Assembly: GCA_028868305.1 (NCBI GenBank)
Contig: JAGWUS010000012.1
Location: forward strand, 1-64,000
DNA from: Burkholderiales bacterium
GTDB taxonomy: Bacteria; Pseudomonadota; Gammaproteobacteria; Burkholderiales; Burkholderiaceae_C
Direction: 5' to 3'
Length of the DNA stretch: 64,000 nucleotides
Positions 35,161 through 43,628 of this stretch are shown in pieces; the first letter of the stretch is position 1; the number at the start of each line of letters is the position of its first letter. The notes beneath the pieces are model-generated. The model ran no database searches, had not been told where the DNA came from, and was given only the letters and a program-made list of their open reading frames with translations. Made by a program: the position numbers and the translations under genes.

Positions 35161-36213
35161 TCAAAGTACCGCATTGAAGACATATCCCACCAGCAGGATT
35201 CCGGTGGCCACCACAATGACAAATGTGGCAATCAGGCGCAACTTGAGCACCTTGCGCAGAATGATCATTTCCGGCAAAGAGAGCGCGATTACGCTCATCA
35301 TGAATGCCAGCACCGTTCCCAACGCTGCGCCCTTGGCCAGAAGAGCCTGGACGATTGGGATGACGCCCGCTGCATTGGTGTACAGCGGCACACCCAGCAC
35401 CACCGCCACAGGAACCGACCACCAGACATCTTTACCCATAAAAGACGCCATGAAATCTTCTGGCACATAGCCGTGAATCAAGGCACCCATTGCAATACCG
35501 ACCAGGATGTAAGGCCACACCTTGCCAACAATTTCACGTACGGAAGAAAAGCCGCCTTCAATCCGGTCGCCAAGGGTTGCACCCGCATCCTCGAACTGCA
35601 CTGACGTTCTGGGCATATCACGGACCCAGTCTTCCAGATAGTCTTCCATCCCCAGTCGGCCAATAATCCAACCGGCCACGATGGCAACACTCAAGCCCAG
35701 TCCCATGTAAAGCAGGGCCACTTTCCAGCCGAACATGCCAAAAAGCAATGTCAGAGCCACCTCATTGACCATCGGAGCCGAGATCAGGAAAGAGAACGTG
35801 ACCCCCAGCGGAACTCCAGCCTGAAGAAATCCAATAAACAAGGGTACTGCGGAACAGGAACAGAAGGGCGTGACGATGCCCAGGGTGGCAGCCATCACGT
35901 TGGCCACTCCCTCGGTTCGGCCTGCCAGAAGCGCACGTGTACGCTCCGCCGTGAAATAGCTGTTAACCATGCCCATTACAAAAACCACGCCCGTCAAAAG
36001 GAGGAGTACCTTGGGGGTGTCATAGAAGAAAAACTGCAAGGCCCCACCCAAATGGCTGTTGCGATCGACCGGCAGCCAGCCCGCCATCGTCTCGGAGAGC
36101 GGAATTAGGGTTTGGTACAACCCCAACCAGGTGATTGCGGCAAGGAATAAAAAGACAAGGGGCCGACGAACGGGCCAGGCTTTCAGGGAAACAACATGTG
36201 TATTCATAACCAT
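35161..36213 (-). CDS. permease of the ArsP/DUF318 family
   Basis: A 350-residue inner-membrane protein with about eight to ten hydrophobic segments. The signature TPFCSCSAVPLFIGFLQAG and the second-half repeat GVPLYTNAAGVIPIVQALL identify the PF03773 permease family, including ArsP, which exports trivalent organoarsenicals. The paired cysteines in FCSCS are conserved in this family. It is cotranscribed with an ECF sigma gene upstream and the thioredoxin-like genes downstream. Whether it moves organic arsenic, arsenite or another metal is not readable from sequence. The start may be ATG 36213 or 36207. Confidence 0.88.
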   Translation of the reverse strand: MVMNTHVVSLKAWPVRRPLVFLFLAAITWLGLYQTLIPLSETMAGWLPVDRNSHLGGALQFFFYDTPKVLLLLTGVVFVMGMVNSYFTAERTRALLAGRTEGVANVMAATLGIVTPFCSCSAVPLFIGFLQAGVPLGVTFSFLISAPMVNEVALTLLFGMFGWKVALLYMGLGLSVAIVAGWIIGRLGMEDYLEDWVRDMPRTSVQFEDAGATLGDRIEGGFSSVREIVGKVWPYILVGIAMGALIHGYVPEDFMASFMGKDVWWSVPVAVVLGVPLYTNAAGVIPIVQALLAKGAALGTVLAFMMSVIALSLPEMIILRKVLKLRLIATFVIVVATGILLVGYVFNAVL

Positions 36214-36295
36214 GGAGACGAAAAAAAATCCAAAAGGATGCAGGCTTGGGAAAATATCTTCATGGACCCGTCTGCCGGACTCGCCCCATACAAGC

Positions 36296-36838
36296 CTAGT
36301 TTTTTGGGTCTATCGGGGAGCGTGGCACGAAATCGTCCACCCGGCCAACTTCATCAAACTGGACTTGGCAAGCTTGCGTCATACGCTGACGCAGTCTCTG
36401 GCGTGCGCGCAGCAAACGCGATTTTGTCGCGCTGAGGGTAATCCCAGCCTGGGCGGCATAGGCTGTTTGCGGGAGCCCCTGCAAATCGCACAGTACGATC
36501 ACAGCCCGGTCCTCGGCACTGAGCTCCGAAAGTACACGTGGCAGGCACTCTATAAGGTTGTCTACCGCTTCCACCGGATCACTGAGAGACGGAAGATCCT
36601 CCGGCAATTCGACCATCTCACGCTTGACGCGCATGCGATCCGCTACTGCGTTGCGAGCGACTTGAAATAGCCACGCCCTTGTATTCAGGATTTCACAAAA
36701 TCTATTTCCCTGCTGCAGGGCTTTGAGATACAGATCCTGCATCATGTCGTCTGCATCCTGTGCCTGCCCCAGCCTGTGAAGCAGCCAGGATCTCAGCTCT
36801 GCGGCGTGCTGCTCCCAGGCAGTGTTGAGGCAATGCAT
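36296..36838 (-). CDS. sigZ: ECF RNA polymerase sigma factor, SigZ-like
   Basis: A 180-residue extracytoplasmic-function sigma factor. Region 2 covers residues about 8-75 (AQDADDMMQDLYLKALQQG, TRAWLFQVARNAVADRMR), and region 4 follows (LSAEDRAVIVLCDLQGLPQT, TLSATKSRLLRARQRLRQRM). The tail ACQVQFDEVGRVDDF resembles the C-terminal Cys-FD-G-V-D element of SigZ proteins. No anti-sigma gene is adjacent. It lies inside the ars operon, 13 bases after the glutaredoxin-type arsC, and its position suggests activation of metalloid-stress genes; targets are unknown. Confidence 0.88.
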   Translation of the reverse strand: MHCLNTAWEQHAAELRSWLLHRLGQAQDADDMMQDLYLKALQQGNRFCEILNTRAWLFQVARNAVADRMRVKREMVELPEDLPSLSDPVEAVDNLIECLPRVLSELSAEDRAVIVLCDLQGLPQTAYAAQAGITLSATKSRLLRARQRLRQRMTQACQVQFDEVGRVDDFVPRSPIDPKN

Positions 36839-36851
36839 GGACGCGATTTAC

Positions 36852-37289
36852 CTAGCAAGCAACGGTATTCACGCGTCTTCCTGTTGCATCCACAACCGGC
36901 TCTCCATCTTCCTTGGTGAATGCACCCCGCTGCGGCTGCGGCAGAATGTCCAGCACGACCTCGGAGGGACGACACAAGCGAGTTCCCAGGGGGGTAACCA
37001 CGATAGGCCGATTGATCAGAATCGGGTGTTGCAGCATGAAGTCCACCAAGTCTTCATCGGACCACCTGGCGTTGTCGAGGTCAAGCTGTTCGTAAGGTGT
37101 GCCCTTTTTGCGAAGCACATCGCGCACAGCCAGCCCCATGGCAGCGATCAGTCCAAGCAACTCGGCCCGGCCGGGAGGTGTCTCCAGATAGAGCACCACA
37201 CGCGGTTCTTCTCCCGTGTTGCGGATCAGCGCCAATGTGTTACGCGAGGTGCCGCACTTGGGGTTGTGGTAAATCGTGATGCTGCTCAT
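36852..37289 (-). CDS. arsC: arsenate reductase, glutaredoxin-coupled type
   Basis: A 145-residue ArsC of the Spx/ArsC family. The catalytic Cys is C12 in IYHNPKCGTSRNTLALI. The arginines that hold arsenate lie in PILINRPIVVTPLGTRLCRP. The enzyme reduces As(V) to As(III) using glutathione and glutaredoxin. It is 12 bases downstream of the ACR3 gene in the same operon, and a second, unrelated arsenate reductase lies on the other side of ACR3. It is slightly longer at the C-terminus than the E. coli plasmid enzyme. Confidence 0.95.
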   Translation of the reverse strand: MSSITIYHNPKCGTSRNTLALIRNTGEEPRVVLYLETPPGRAELLGLIAAMGLAVRDVLRKKGTPYEQLDLDNARWSDEDLVDFMLQHPILINRPIVVTPLGTRLCRPSEVVLDILPQPQRGAFTKEDGEPVVDATGRRVNTVAC

Positions 37290-37301
37290 GCGGAATCCAT
37301 C

Positions 37302-38369
37302 CTAAGTGCGCTCGTACCAGTTTTTGCTGTGGTTGACGATATACACCACCAGCAACATGACCGGAACCTCAATCAATACCCCCACCACCGTCGCAAGCGC
37401 TGCGCCGGAGTTGAAACCAAACAGGCTGATGGCCGCTGCCACCGCCAACTCAAAAAAGTTGGAGGCGCCGATCAGGGCAGATGGGCAGGCGATGTTGTGC
37501 TTTTCACCCACCGCACGATTAAGCCAGTAAGCCAGGGCAGAATTGAAAAACACTTGGATCAGGATGGGAACGGCCAGCAAGGCAATGACCAGTGGCTGCT
37601 TCAGTATGGCCTCTCCCTGAAAGGCAAAGAGCAGTACCAGTGTGGCCAGAAGCGCGGCGATGGACCAGGGGCCAATTTTCGCCATCGCAGCATCGAATGC
37701 TGCAGTGCCCCGGGCTAGCAGCGATTTGCGCAACCACTGCGCCAGAATCACCGGTATCACGATGTACAGCACCACTGAGGTGAGCAGCGTATCCCACGGC
37801 ACCGTGATGGCGGAGAGTCCCAGTAAAAAGGCGACCAGTGGCGCAAACGCAATGACCATGATGCTGTCATTCAGGGCCACTTGCGACAAGGTGAACAAGG
37901 GGTCTCCACCGGTCAGTCGACTCCAGACAAACACCATGGCGGTGCAGGGGGCTGCTGCGAGCAGGATCAGTCCCGCGATGTAGCTATCCAGTTGATCCGG
38001 CGGCAACCAGGGCGCAAACCACTGGCGTATGAACAGCCACCCCAGAAACGCCATGGAAAACGGCTTGACCAGCCAGTTGACAAACAGCGTAACGCCAATG
38101 CCCTTGACGTGCTTGCGCACCTCACCGAGCGCGCCGAAGTCGACCTTCACCAGCATGGGGATGATCATCACCCAGATTAGCAGGCCGACGGGCAGATTGA
38201 CCCGTGCCACCTCCATGCGGCCAATGGCCTGGAAGACGCCGGGAAACACTTGTCCCAAAGCAATTCCCGCTACGATACAAAGAAAGACCCAGACCGTCAG
38301 ATAGCGTTCAAACACGCTCATGGGGGCACCCGTCGCCTGCTTGGCGGTCACTTCACATTGCACACTCAT
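37302..38369 (-). CDS. arsB: ACR3 family arsenite efflux permease
   Basis: A 355-residue membrane protein with about ten hydrophobic segments. LILLAAAPCTAMVFVWSRLT holds the essential Cys of TM4 in ACR3 carriers, and NFFELAVAAAISLFGFNSGA followed by VGVLIEVPVMLLVVYIV holds the conserved Glu-bearing late segment. It exports arsenite by proton exchange and may be energised by the ArsA subunit encoded further along. The full-length start at 38369 opens MSVQCEVTAKQATGAPMSVF, with an internal ATG as a possible alternative. It lies 12 bases downstream of the LMW-type arsC. Confidence 0.95.
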   Translation of the reverse strand: MSVQCEVTAKQATGAPMSVFERYLTVWVFLCIVAGIALGQVFPGVFQAIGRMEVARVNLPVGLLIWVMIIPMLVKVDFGALGEVRKHVKGIGVTLFVNWLVKPFSMAFLGWLFIRQWFAPWLPPDQLDSYIAGLILLAAAPCTAMVFVWSRLTGGDPLFTLSQVALNDSIMVIAFAPLVAFLLGLSAITVPWDTLLTSVVLYIVIPVILAQWLRKSLLARGTAAFDAAMAKIGPWSIAALLATLVLLFAFQGEAILKQPLVIALLAVPILIQVFFNSALAYWLNRAVGEKHNIACPSALIGASNFFELAVAAAISLFGFNSGAALATVVGVLIEVPVMLLVVYIVNHSKNWYERT

Positions 38370-38381
38370 ATCGGTCCTCGA

Positions 38382-38888
38382 TCAGGTTTTTGCCAATTGA
38401 CGGGCGCTGGTTTGCAGCACCGTTTGTGCCAGCTTCTCTGGTGGCAGGGAAACGAGCAATTCAAGACGGTGCTTGATGGCGTGCATGGTTTTACGGAACG
38501 CCTCCAGCTTCTGCCCCTCAGGTGCATTGCCATGGGAAGGATCGGGATAGCCCCAATGTGCCGTTGCCGGGTGACCCGGCCAGATGGGACACATCTCTTC
38601 CGCAGCGTTATCGCACACGGTAATGATGAGGTCCATTTGCGGAGCGTCTGCCCCGGCAAACTCGTCCCAGCTTTTGCTACACAAACCTTCGGTGGAGATG
38701 CCTGCCGTTTGCAGCACAAGCAAGCCCAGCGGATGGGGTTGCTGGTTTTCACGCGGACTGCTTCCAGCGGAATAGGCCTTGAACCGGCCATCGCCCAAGC
38801 TGTTGAGCAAGGCTTCTGCCAGGATGCTGCGGGCAGAGTTATGGGTGCACAGGAATAGGACGTTCAGGGGCTTGGTGTTGTTTGTCAT
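38382..38888 (-). CDS. arsC: arsenate reductase, low-molecular-weight phosphatase type
   Basis: A 168-residue protein of the LMW-phosphatase arsenate reductase group. The P-loop is LFLCTHNSARSILAEAL with the nucleophile C14. Further cysteines for the disulfide cascade are in STEGLCSKSWDEF and TVCDNAAEEMCPIWPG. The segment GHPATAHWGYPDPS is typical. It reduces arsenate with thioredoxin or mycothiol-like donors, mechanistically unrelated to the other ArsC in this operon. It is the second gene of the operon, seven bases after arsR. Confidence 0.93.
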   Translation of the reverse strand: MTNNTKPLNVLFLCTHNSARSILAEALLNSLGDGRFKAYSAGSSPRENQQPHPLGLLVLQTAGISTEGLCSKSWDEFAGADAPQMDLIITVCDNAAEEMCPIWPGHPATAHWGYPDPSHGNAPEGQKLEAFRKTMHAIKHRLELLVSLPPEKLAQTVLQTSARQLAKT

Positions 38889-38895
38889 GGCAGTG

Positions 38896-39219
38896 TTAGC
38901 ACTCGCATTGCGTGGCTGACTCGGTCAGGCAAGCCTGACCCTGACAGCAGTTCCGGGTGAGGTAAGCCAACACCGCATTCATGCGGTCGTACTGGGCACG
39001 GTAAATCAGATTGCGGCCGTTACGCTCTTGTGTCACCAAGTCGGCATGCACCAGCTCTTTCAGGTGAAAAGAGAGCGTGGTCGCAGCCACACCCAATGCC
39101 TCCGACAGGGCGCCTGGCGTCAAGCCGGCTTCTCCGGCGACGACAAGTGCACGAAATATTTCCAGGCGTGAAGCCTGGGCCAAAGCGGCAAGGGCTTTCA
39201 CCACAATTATTGATTCCAT
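38896..39219 (-). CDS. arsR: ArsR family arsenic-responsive repressor
   Basis: A 107-residue winged-helix repressor. The recognition helix region is GALSEALGVAATTLSFHLKE and the wing is LVTQERNGRNLIYRA. The E. coli-type Cys pair in helix 3 is missing. Instead cysteines cluster at the C-terminus: C91, C92, C97, C105 and C107, an arrangement like the Acidithiobacillus ferrooxidans ArsR, in which C95, C96 and C102 bind As(III). It is first in the ars operon and probably autoregulated through the operator directly upstream. No clear ribosome site precedes the annotated ATG. Confidence 0.93.
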   Translation of the reverse strand: MESIIVVKALAALAQASRLEIFRALVVAGEAGLTPGALSEALGVAATTLSFHLKELVHADLVTQERNGRNLIYRAQYDRMNAVLAYLTRNCCQGQACLTESATQCEC

Positions 39220-39221
39220 AT

Positions 39222-39237
39222 TTCAATGATACTTGAA
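39222..39237. promoter_or_regulatory. probable ArsR operator
   Basis: TTCAA (39222-39226) and TTGAA (39233-39237) form a perfect inverted repeat around TGATAC, three bases before the arsR ATG. The shape and AT-rich arms fit ArsR-family operators, and the site would block transcription of the ars operon. A suitable -10 may lie within or next to it. Confidence 0.6.
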
Positions 39238-39298
39238 TTGTTAACCCTTTCCCAGCGCGTCGGATAAACTTGTTTCTGATTTACTGCACACGCCCCAC

Positions 39299-39700
39299 AT
39301 GCTTGATGAACTGGCCCCCTTTCTGATCCACTGGCTGATCACGTCCATCTCCCTGTGGGTGGCCAGTCACCTGTTTCGGGGCATTCGATTCGCAGATACG
39401 TCTTCTCTGGTGGTGGCTGCACTACTGCTGGGTCTGGCCAATGCGATCGTCAAGCCCCTGCTCATTGTGTTGACCTTGCCGCTGACAATTCTGACCTTCG
39501 GGGGTTTTTTGCTGGTGATCAATGCACTAATGCTCAGTCTGGTCTCCTGGCTGGTCAGCGGGTTTACCGTATCGGGCTTCTGGACTGCCTTTTTTGCCAG
39601 CATCTTCCTCGCCCTCTTCAGCTTTGTATTGAGCGCATACCTTCTGGGCGGCAGTTCATCCCACCAAATTGAAATGCCGCACAGCGGCATGTGGCTCTGA
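39299..39700 (+). CDS. phage holin family 4 / YvlD-like membrane protein
   Basis: A 133-residue membrane protein with four hydrophobic segments. The repeated blocks VVAALLLGLANAIVKPLLIV and LTLPLTILTFGGFLLVINAL are the signature of the PF04020 family. Despite the family name it is not evidence of a prophage; these are common chromosomal envelope proteins of unknown role. It is divergent from arsR with 79 bases between them. Confidence 0.87.
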   Translation: MLDELAPFLIHWLITSISLWVASHLFRGIRFADTSSLVVAALLLGLANAIVKPLLIVLTLPLTILTFGGFLLVINALMLSLVSWLVSGFTVSGFWTAFFASIFLALFSFVLSAYLLGGSSSHQIEMPHSGMWL

Positions 39701-39707
39701 CGCTTCC

Positions 39708-40285
39708 ATGACAGCTGCACCAACCTACCCCTCCGAACCGCGCCCTCCCGGCGCAGGCCCCGATGAAGGCTCACTGCAGCCTTTCAATCTGGTGGACGCT
39801 GACCATCTTGCCTTAGTGGCGTTTGCGCACGCGCATGCCAGAGGTTCCGATGAACGTGAACGCGCTGTAGCGCTGTAGCGCTGTAGCGCTGTATTACGCC
39901 ATACGTGACGGTTTCCGCTGCGACCCCTACCGCCTGGACCTTTCAGACAAGGGCATGCGCGCGAGCACGGTGCTTGAAATTAGCGTGGGCTGTTGCGTAC
40001 CCAAGGCAACCCTGCTAACGGCGGTGTGCCGCGCGGCTGGTATCCCGGCACTTCTGGGCTGCCACACCGGCGTTCAACCTGAGCCTGTGCGAGAAGTTTG
40101 GCTTTCTGCCACTGGAGTTCAACGGCGTGGACGACTCCAATTACCACCCCTTTGACCAGAGCGGGCAACGGCACACGGAGTACCTGCGTCGGCATGGAAG
40201 CTTCAATGAGGTGCCACTGGAACGTCTGATCGACGACTTTGCTAAGTACTACCCTGGCCTGGGCTACAAGGCCAGCGCGCTCTAG
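39708..40285 (+). pseudogene. degraded transglutaminase-like superfamily gene
   Basis: Starts MTAAPTYPSEPRPPGAGPD and follows the family up to GSDERERAVAL, where a tandem 8-bp repeat brings a stop at about 39878. The family sequence resumes in another frame as YYAIRDGFRCDPYRLDLSDK, where the expected Trp-Cys active-site segment reads VGCCVPKATLLTAVCRAAG. It jumps again to ATPAFNLSLCEKFGFLPLEF and ends YHPFDQSGQRHTEYLRRHG, then YPGLGYKASAL. Compared with intact members about 40 codons between GIPA and ATPAF are missing. Three separate lesions (repeat expansion, deletion, lost aromatic residue) make real decay much more likely than sequencing error. It lies between the YvlD gene and parC. Confidence 0.8.
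39862..39893. repeat. tandem repeat, four copies of GCGCTGTA
   Basis: Four perfect, directly abutting 8-bp units. An intact gene would need two (encoding Ala-Val-Ala-Leu-Tyr); the two extra units add 16 bases and break the frame of the transglutaminase-like gene. Probably slipped-strand expansion. Confidence 0.85.
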
Positions 40286-40331
40286 GACGCCGAATTTGAT
40301 GCCGACGTGGCCAGAGAAGTGCAGCCTGGCC

Positions 40332-42713
40332 TTACTCCACGCGGGTGATGGCGTTAGGCTTGAAGCCCAGATCGGCCGCCTTGCCCTTGCGCCCACGGGC
40401 CGCACGCGCATTGTTGAGGCTGCGGATTTCCAGCGTTTCGTCGCGCTCTTTCGCACCGCGGCCGATGCCGTCGATACGAATGCTGCGGGTGTAGGCCGCG
40501 GCGCCCGCCAGCGTGTCCTTGGCCTCCAGGTCAATCAGCATCAGACCGCGGCCGCCATTGGCCATGGATTTGAGTTCGCCGATCTCGAAGGTCAGGATGC
40601 GGCCACCGGTGGACGCGCAGGCCACGTGGGTGGCAGGAGCCACCAGTGCAGCCGGAGTTCCTGCAGTCACAACCTTGCCTTGTGCACCCGCTACGAGCGA
40701 TGGGCGGCACAAGGTTTCGCCATCGCCCATGGTGACAAAAGCCTTGCCGGCCTTCTGGCGCGAAATCATGTTTTCGACCGTGGCCATAAAGCCATAACCA
40801 CCGGTGCTGCTGAGCAACAAGGTGGCCGCTGCAGGGCCCGCAAAGTAGTACAGCAACTGGGTACCCGATTCCAGTTCAATCAGCGTGGTGACCGGCTGGC
40901 CATCGCCACGCCCACCTGGCAGCAATGACACAGCCACCGAATAGATACGTCCGTTGGAGCCAAACGCCAGCAGCGTATCCACGGTGCGGCACTCGAAGGT
41001 GCCGTACAGGCCATCGCCCGCCTTGAAGGCAAAGGTGGATGCCTCGTGGCCATGGCCGGTGCGTGCGCGCACCCAGCCCTTCTGACTGACCACCACGGTA
41101 ACGGGTTCGTCCACCACCTTGACTTCGGCCACGGCTTTTTTCTCGGTCTGGATCAGGGTGCGGCGCGCATCGGCAAACACTTTGGCGTCGGCCTCAATTT
41201 CCTTGACCATCAGACGGCGCAAGGCGGCAGGGCTGCCCAGAATTTCTTCGAGCTTGCCCTGCTCGGTGCGCAACTCAGAGAGCTCCTGCTCGATCTTGAT
41301 AGCCTCCAGCCGCGCCAGCTGGCGCAGGCGGATTTCGAGGATATCTTCGGCCTGGCGATCACTCAAGCGAAAGCGCTCGATCAACGCGGCCTTGGGTTCG
41401 TCCGACTGGCGGATGATGGCGATCACTTCGTCGATATTCAGTAGAACGAGCTGGCGCCCTTCCAGAATATGGATGCGGTCCAGCACCTTGCCCAGACGGT
41501 GGCGGCTGCGCCGCTCAATAGTGCCCTGGCGGAACGCAATCCACTCCTGCAACATCTGGCGCAGCGATTTTTGCGTAGGCCGCCCGTCCAGCCCCACCAT
41601 CGTCAAGTTGATGGGCGATGAGGTCTCCAGGCTGGTATGGGCCAGCAAGGCAGTGATGAGTTCTTGCTGTTCAATGCGGCTGGTTTTGGGTTCGAACACC
41701 AGGCGCACCATGGCGTCTTTGTTCGACTCATCGCGCACCACATCGAGCACACTGAGGATGCTGGCTTTGAGCTGAGTCTGTTCCTGGCTGAGTGCTTTCT
41801 TGCCCGCCTTGACCTTGGGGTTGGTCAGCTCCTCAATTTCTTCGAGCACGCGCTGGCTGCTCACGCCAGGGGGCAACTCGGTCACCACCAACTGCCACTG
41901 GCCACGCGCCAGGTCTTCAATCTTCCATCGCGCACGGCATTTCAGCGACCCGCGGCCGCTGCGGTAGGCGTCGGCAATGTCGCCGGAGGTGCTGATGATC
42001 TGGCCACCGCCGGGATAGTCGGGGCCGGGGATCAGCGTAAACAGCTCTTCATCGCCCAGCTTCTCGTTCTTGATGAGCGCCACGCAGGCATCGGCAATCT
42101 CGCGCAGGTTGTGGCTGGGGATTTCGGTAGCCAGACCGACGGCAATGCCGCTGGCGCCATTGAGCAGGCTGAAAGGCAGGCGTGCCGGCAGCCGCCTGGG
42201 CTCTTCGGTGGAGCCGTCGTAGTTGGGCTGGAAGTCCACCGTGCCCTGGTCGATCTCATCGAGCAGCAGGCTGGTAATTTTTGACAGGCGTGCCTCGGTA
42301 TAACGCATGGCTGCGGCACCGTCACCGTCGCGCGAGCCAAAATTGCCCTGGCCGTCCACCAGCGGATAGCGCTGCGAGAAGTCTTGTGCCATGCGCACCA
42401 GTGCGTCGTAAGCCGACTGGTCCCCATGCGGGTGAAAGCGGCCCAGCACATCGCCCACCACGCGGGCGCTCTTGACCGGCTTGGCACCGGTGTTGCCGTT
42501 GGGGCCACCAAAACCCAGCCCCATGCGGGACATGGAATACAGAATGCGCCGCTGCACCGGCTTGAGGCCATCGCACACGTCGGGCAAGGCGCGGCCCTTG
42601 ACCACGCTGAGCGCATATTCCAGGTAGGCACGCTGGGCGTAGGTCGCCAGATTGAGCTGGTCGTCGCCCTCTGGGGCAGTTTCTGCGAAATCGAGAATGG
42701 GTTGGTCAGTCAT
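40332..42713 (-). CDS. parC: DNA topoisomerase IV subunit A
   Basis: A 793-residue type IIA topoisomerase subunit that decatenates daughter chromosomes together with ParE. The N-terminal breakage-reunion domain holds [20 protein letters not shown], and the catalytic Tyr is in [19 protein letters not shown]. The quinolone-determining segment reads [18 protein letters not shown]. The C-terminal part has beta-pinwheel blades such as [15 protein letters not shown]. It lies downstream of the lytic transglycosylase gene by nine bases, so parE, the transglycosylase and parC appear to form one unit. The last residues ([18 protein letters not shown]) are standard for Comamonadaceae. Confidence 0.96.
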   Translation of the reverse strand: MTDQPILDFAETAPEGDDQLNLATYAQRAYLEYALSVVKGRALPDVCDGLKPVQRRILYSMSRMGLGFGGPNGNTGAKPVKSARVVGDVLGRFHPHGDQSAYDALVRMAQDFSQRYPLVDGQGNFGSRDGDGAAAMRYTEARLSKITSLLLDEIDQGTVDFQPNYDGSTEEPRRLPARLPFSLLNGASGIAVGLATEIPSHNLREIADACVALIKNEKLGDEELFTLIPGPDYPGGGQIISTSGDIADAYRSGRGSLKCRARWKIEDLARGQWQLVVTELPPGVSSQRVLEEIEELTNPKVKAGKKALSQEQTQLKASILSVLDVVRDESNKDAMVRLVFEPKTSRIEQQELITALLAHTSLETSSPINLTMVGLDGRPTQKSLRQMLQEWIAFRQGTIERRSRHRLGKVLDRIHILEGRQLVLLNIDEVIAIIRQSDEPKAALIERFRLSDRQAEDILEIRLRQLARLEAIKIEQELSELRTEQGKLEEILGSPAALRRLMVKEIEADAKVFADARRTLIQTEKKAVAEVKVVDEPVTVVVSQKGWVRARTGHGHEASTFAFKAGDGLYGTFECRTVDTLLAFGSNGRIYSVAVSLLPGGRGDGQPVTTLIELESGTQLLYYFAGPAAATLLLSSTGGYGFMATVENMISRQKAGKAFVTMGDGETLCRPSLVAGAQGKVVTAGTPAALVAPATHVACASTGGRILTFEIGELKSMANGGRGLMLIDLEAKDTLAGAAAYTRSIRIDGIGRGAKERDETLEIRSLNNARAARGRKGKAADLGFKPNAITRVE

Positions 42714-42722
42714 GCAAGTCAG

Positions 42723-43628
42723 TTAATCAACAGCAACAGAATATTCGGAATCAGAAGGAGAAGTGGAAGGCGCGGCGTTGCGAATGGGCTGCACCATATT
42801 GCCCCGCCCGGATGGCACCAGGGTGTAGGGCTCGCGGGGGGTGTTCAGCACAAAGCCGGAACCGTAGCGTGGGCCGGGCTTTGCAGTGCCCCTGTCAGTC
42901 ACTACTGGTGGTGGCTTGAGTACCCTGTAAAGCTGGGTGACCATGACCACGTAATCCTGGGTTTCCTTGAAGTTGGGAATGGCATTGCCTGCTTTTTGTA
43001 CTGCACCCTCACCCGCGTTGTAGGACGCCAGCGCCAGGTCCAGGCGGCCAGGGAACATGTCGATCAGCATCCGCAGGTAGCGCGCACCCAGCTGCAGATT
43101 CAGACGCGGGTTCTTCAGCTTGGTTTCCACCGACGACCAGCGGTCGCTGTCCACTCCCAGACGCCGCGCCGTATCGGGCATGACCTGCATCAGACCGATG
43201 GCTCCCTTGTTGGAAATGGCTTCGGGTTCGAAACCCGACTCGGCCGCAATCAGGGCCTGCAACAGCTCATAGTCCACCCGGTGAATGCGCGCAGCCTCCT
43301 GAATAAACGACTGTATCTGCTTGTAGCGCGGTGAAGAAGCAAAGAACTGCGCCAGCCTGGGCTTGAGGTCTTTCAGCGTGGGCAATGGCACAGCGACCTG
43401 CTCTACAGGCGCATCAGAGGGCACTGGTGCAGCAGCGGTTGGGCCGCGGTAAAAAATTTCGTACCGTTCATCCAACCGCTCCGGTGCGAAGTGGGCCACG
43501 CCCTGGGCATCCACATGCACCCACACATCGGCTTTGGCCTCCAATGTGACGGAAGCCCCCGCCAACATTGCACAAGCAGCTACTGTTTTAATAGCAATTT
43601 GGAGCAGGTGACGGGCAGCGTTCATCAC
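42723..43628 (-). CDS. lytic transglycosylase, SLT domain, with DUF4124-like N-terminus
   Basis: A 301-residue exported protein. The signal peptide ends near residue 33 (EAKA-DV). A short DUF4124-like region (VWVHVDAQGVAHFAPERLDE) follows. The SLT domain holds the catalytic Glu in LIAAESGFEPEAISNKGAIG followed by LMQVMPDTARRLGV, and the ASYNAGEGAVQKAGNAIPNF segment. It cleaves peptidoglycan with 1,6-anhydro end formation. The start overlaps the parE stop by four bases (ATGA), an arrangement that couples it to topoisomerase IV genes. The tail is Pro- and Ser-rich. Confidence 0.93.
   Translation of the reverse strand: MMNAARHLLQIAIKTVAACAMLAGASVTLEAKADVWVHVDAQGVAHFAPERLDERYEIFYRGPTAAAPVPSDAPVEQVAVPLPTLKDLKPRLAQFFASSPRYKQIQSFIQEAARIHRVDYELLQALIAAESGFEPEAISNKGAIGLMQVMPDTARRLGVDSDRWSSVETKLKNPRLNLQLGARYLRMLIDMFPGRLDLALASYNAGEGAVQKAGNAIPNFKETQDYVVMVTQLYRVLKPPPVVTDRGTAKPGPRYGSGFVLNTPREPYTLVPSGRGNMVQPIRNAAPSTSPSDSEYSVAVD

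Noticed and set aside
39299-39700. Holin-family hit as a sign of prophage
   Set aside because: PF04020 proteins are common chromosomal membrane proteins; no other phage gene is nearby.
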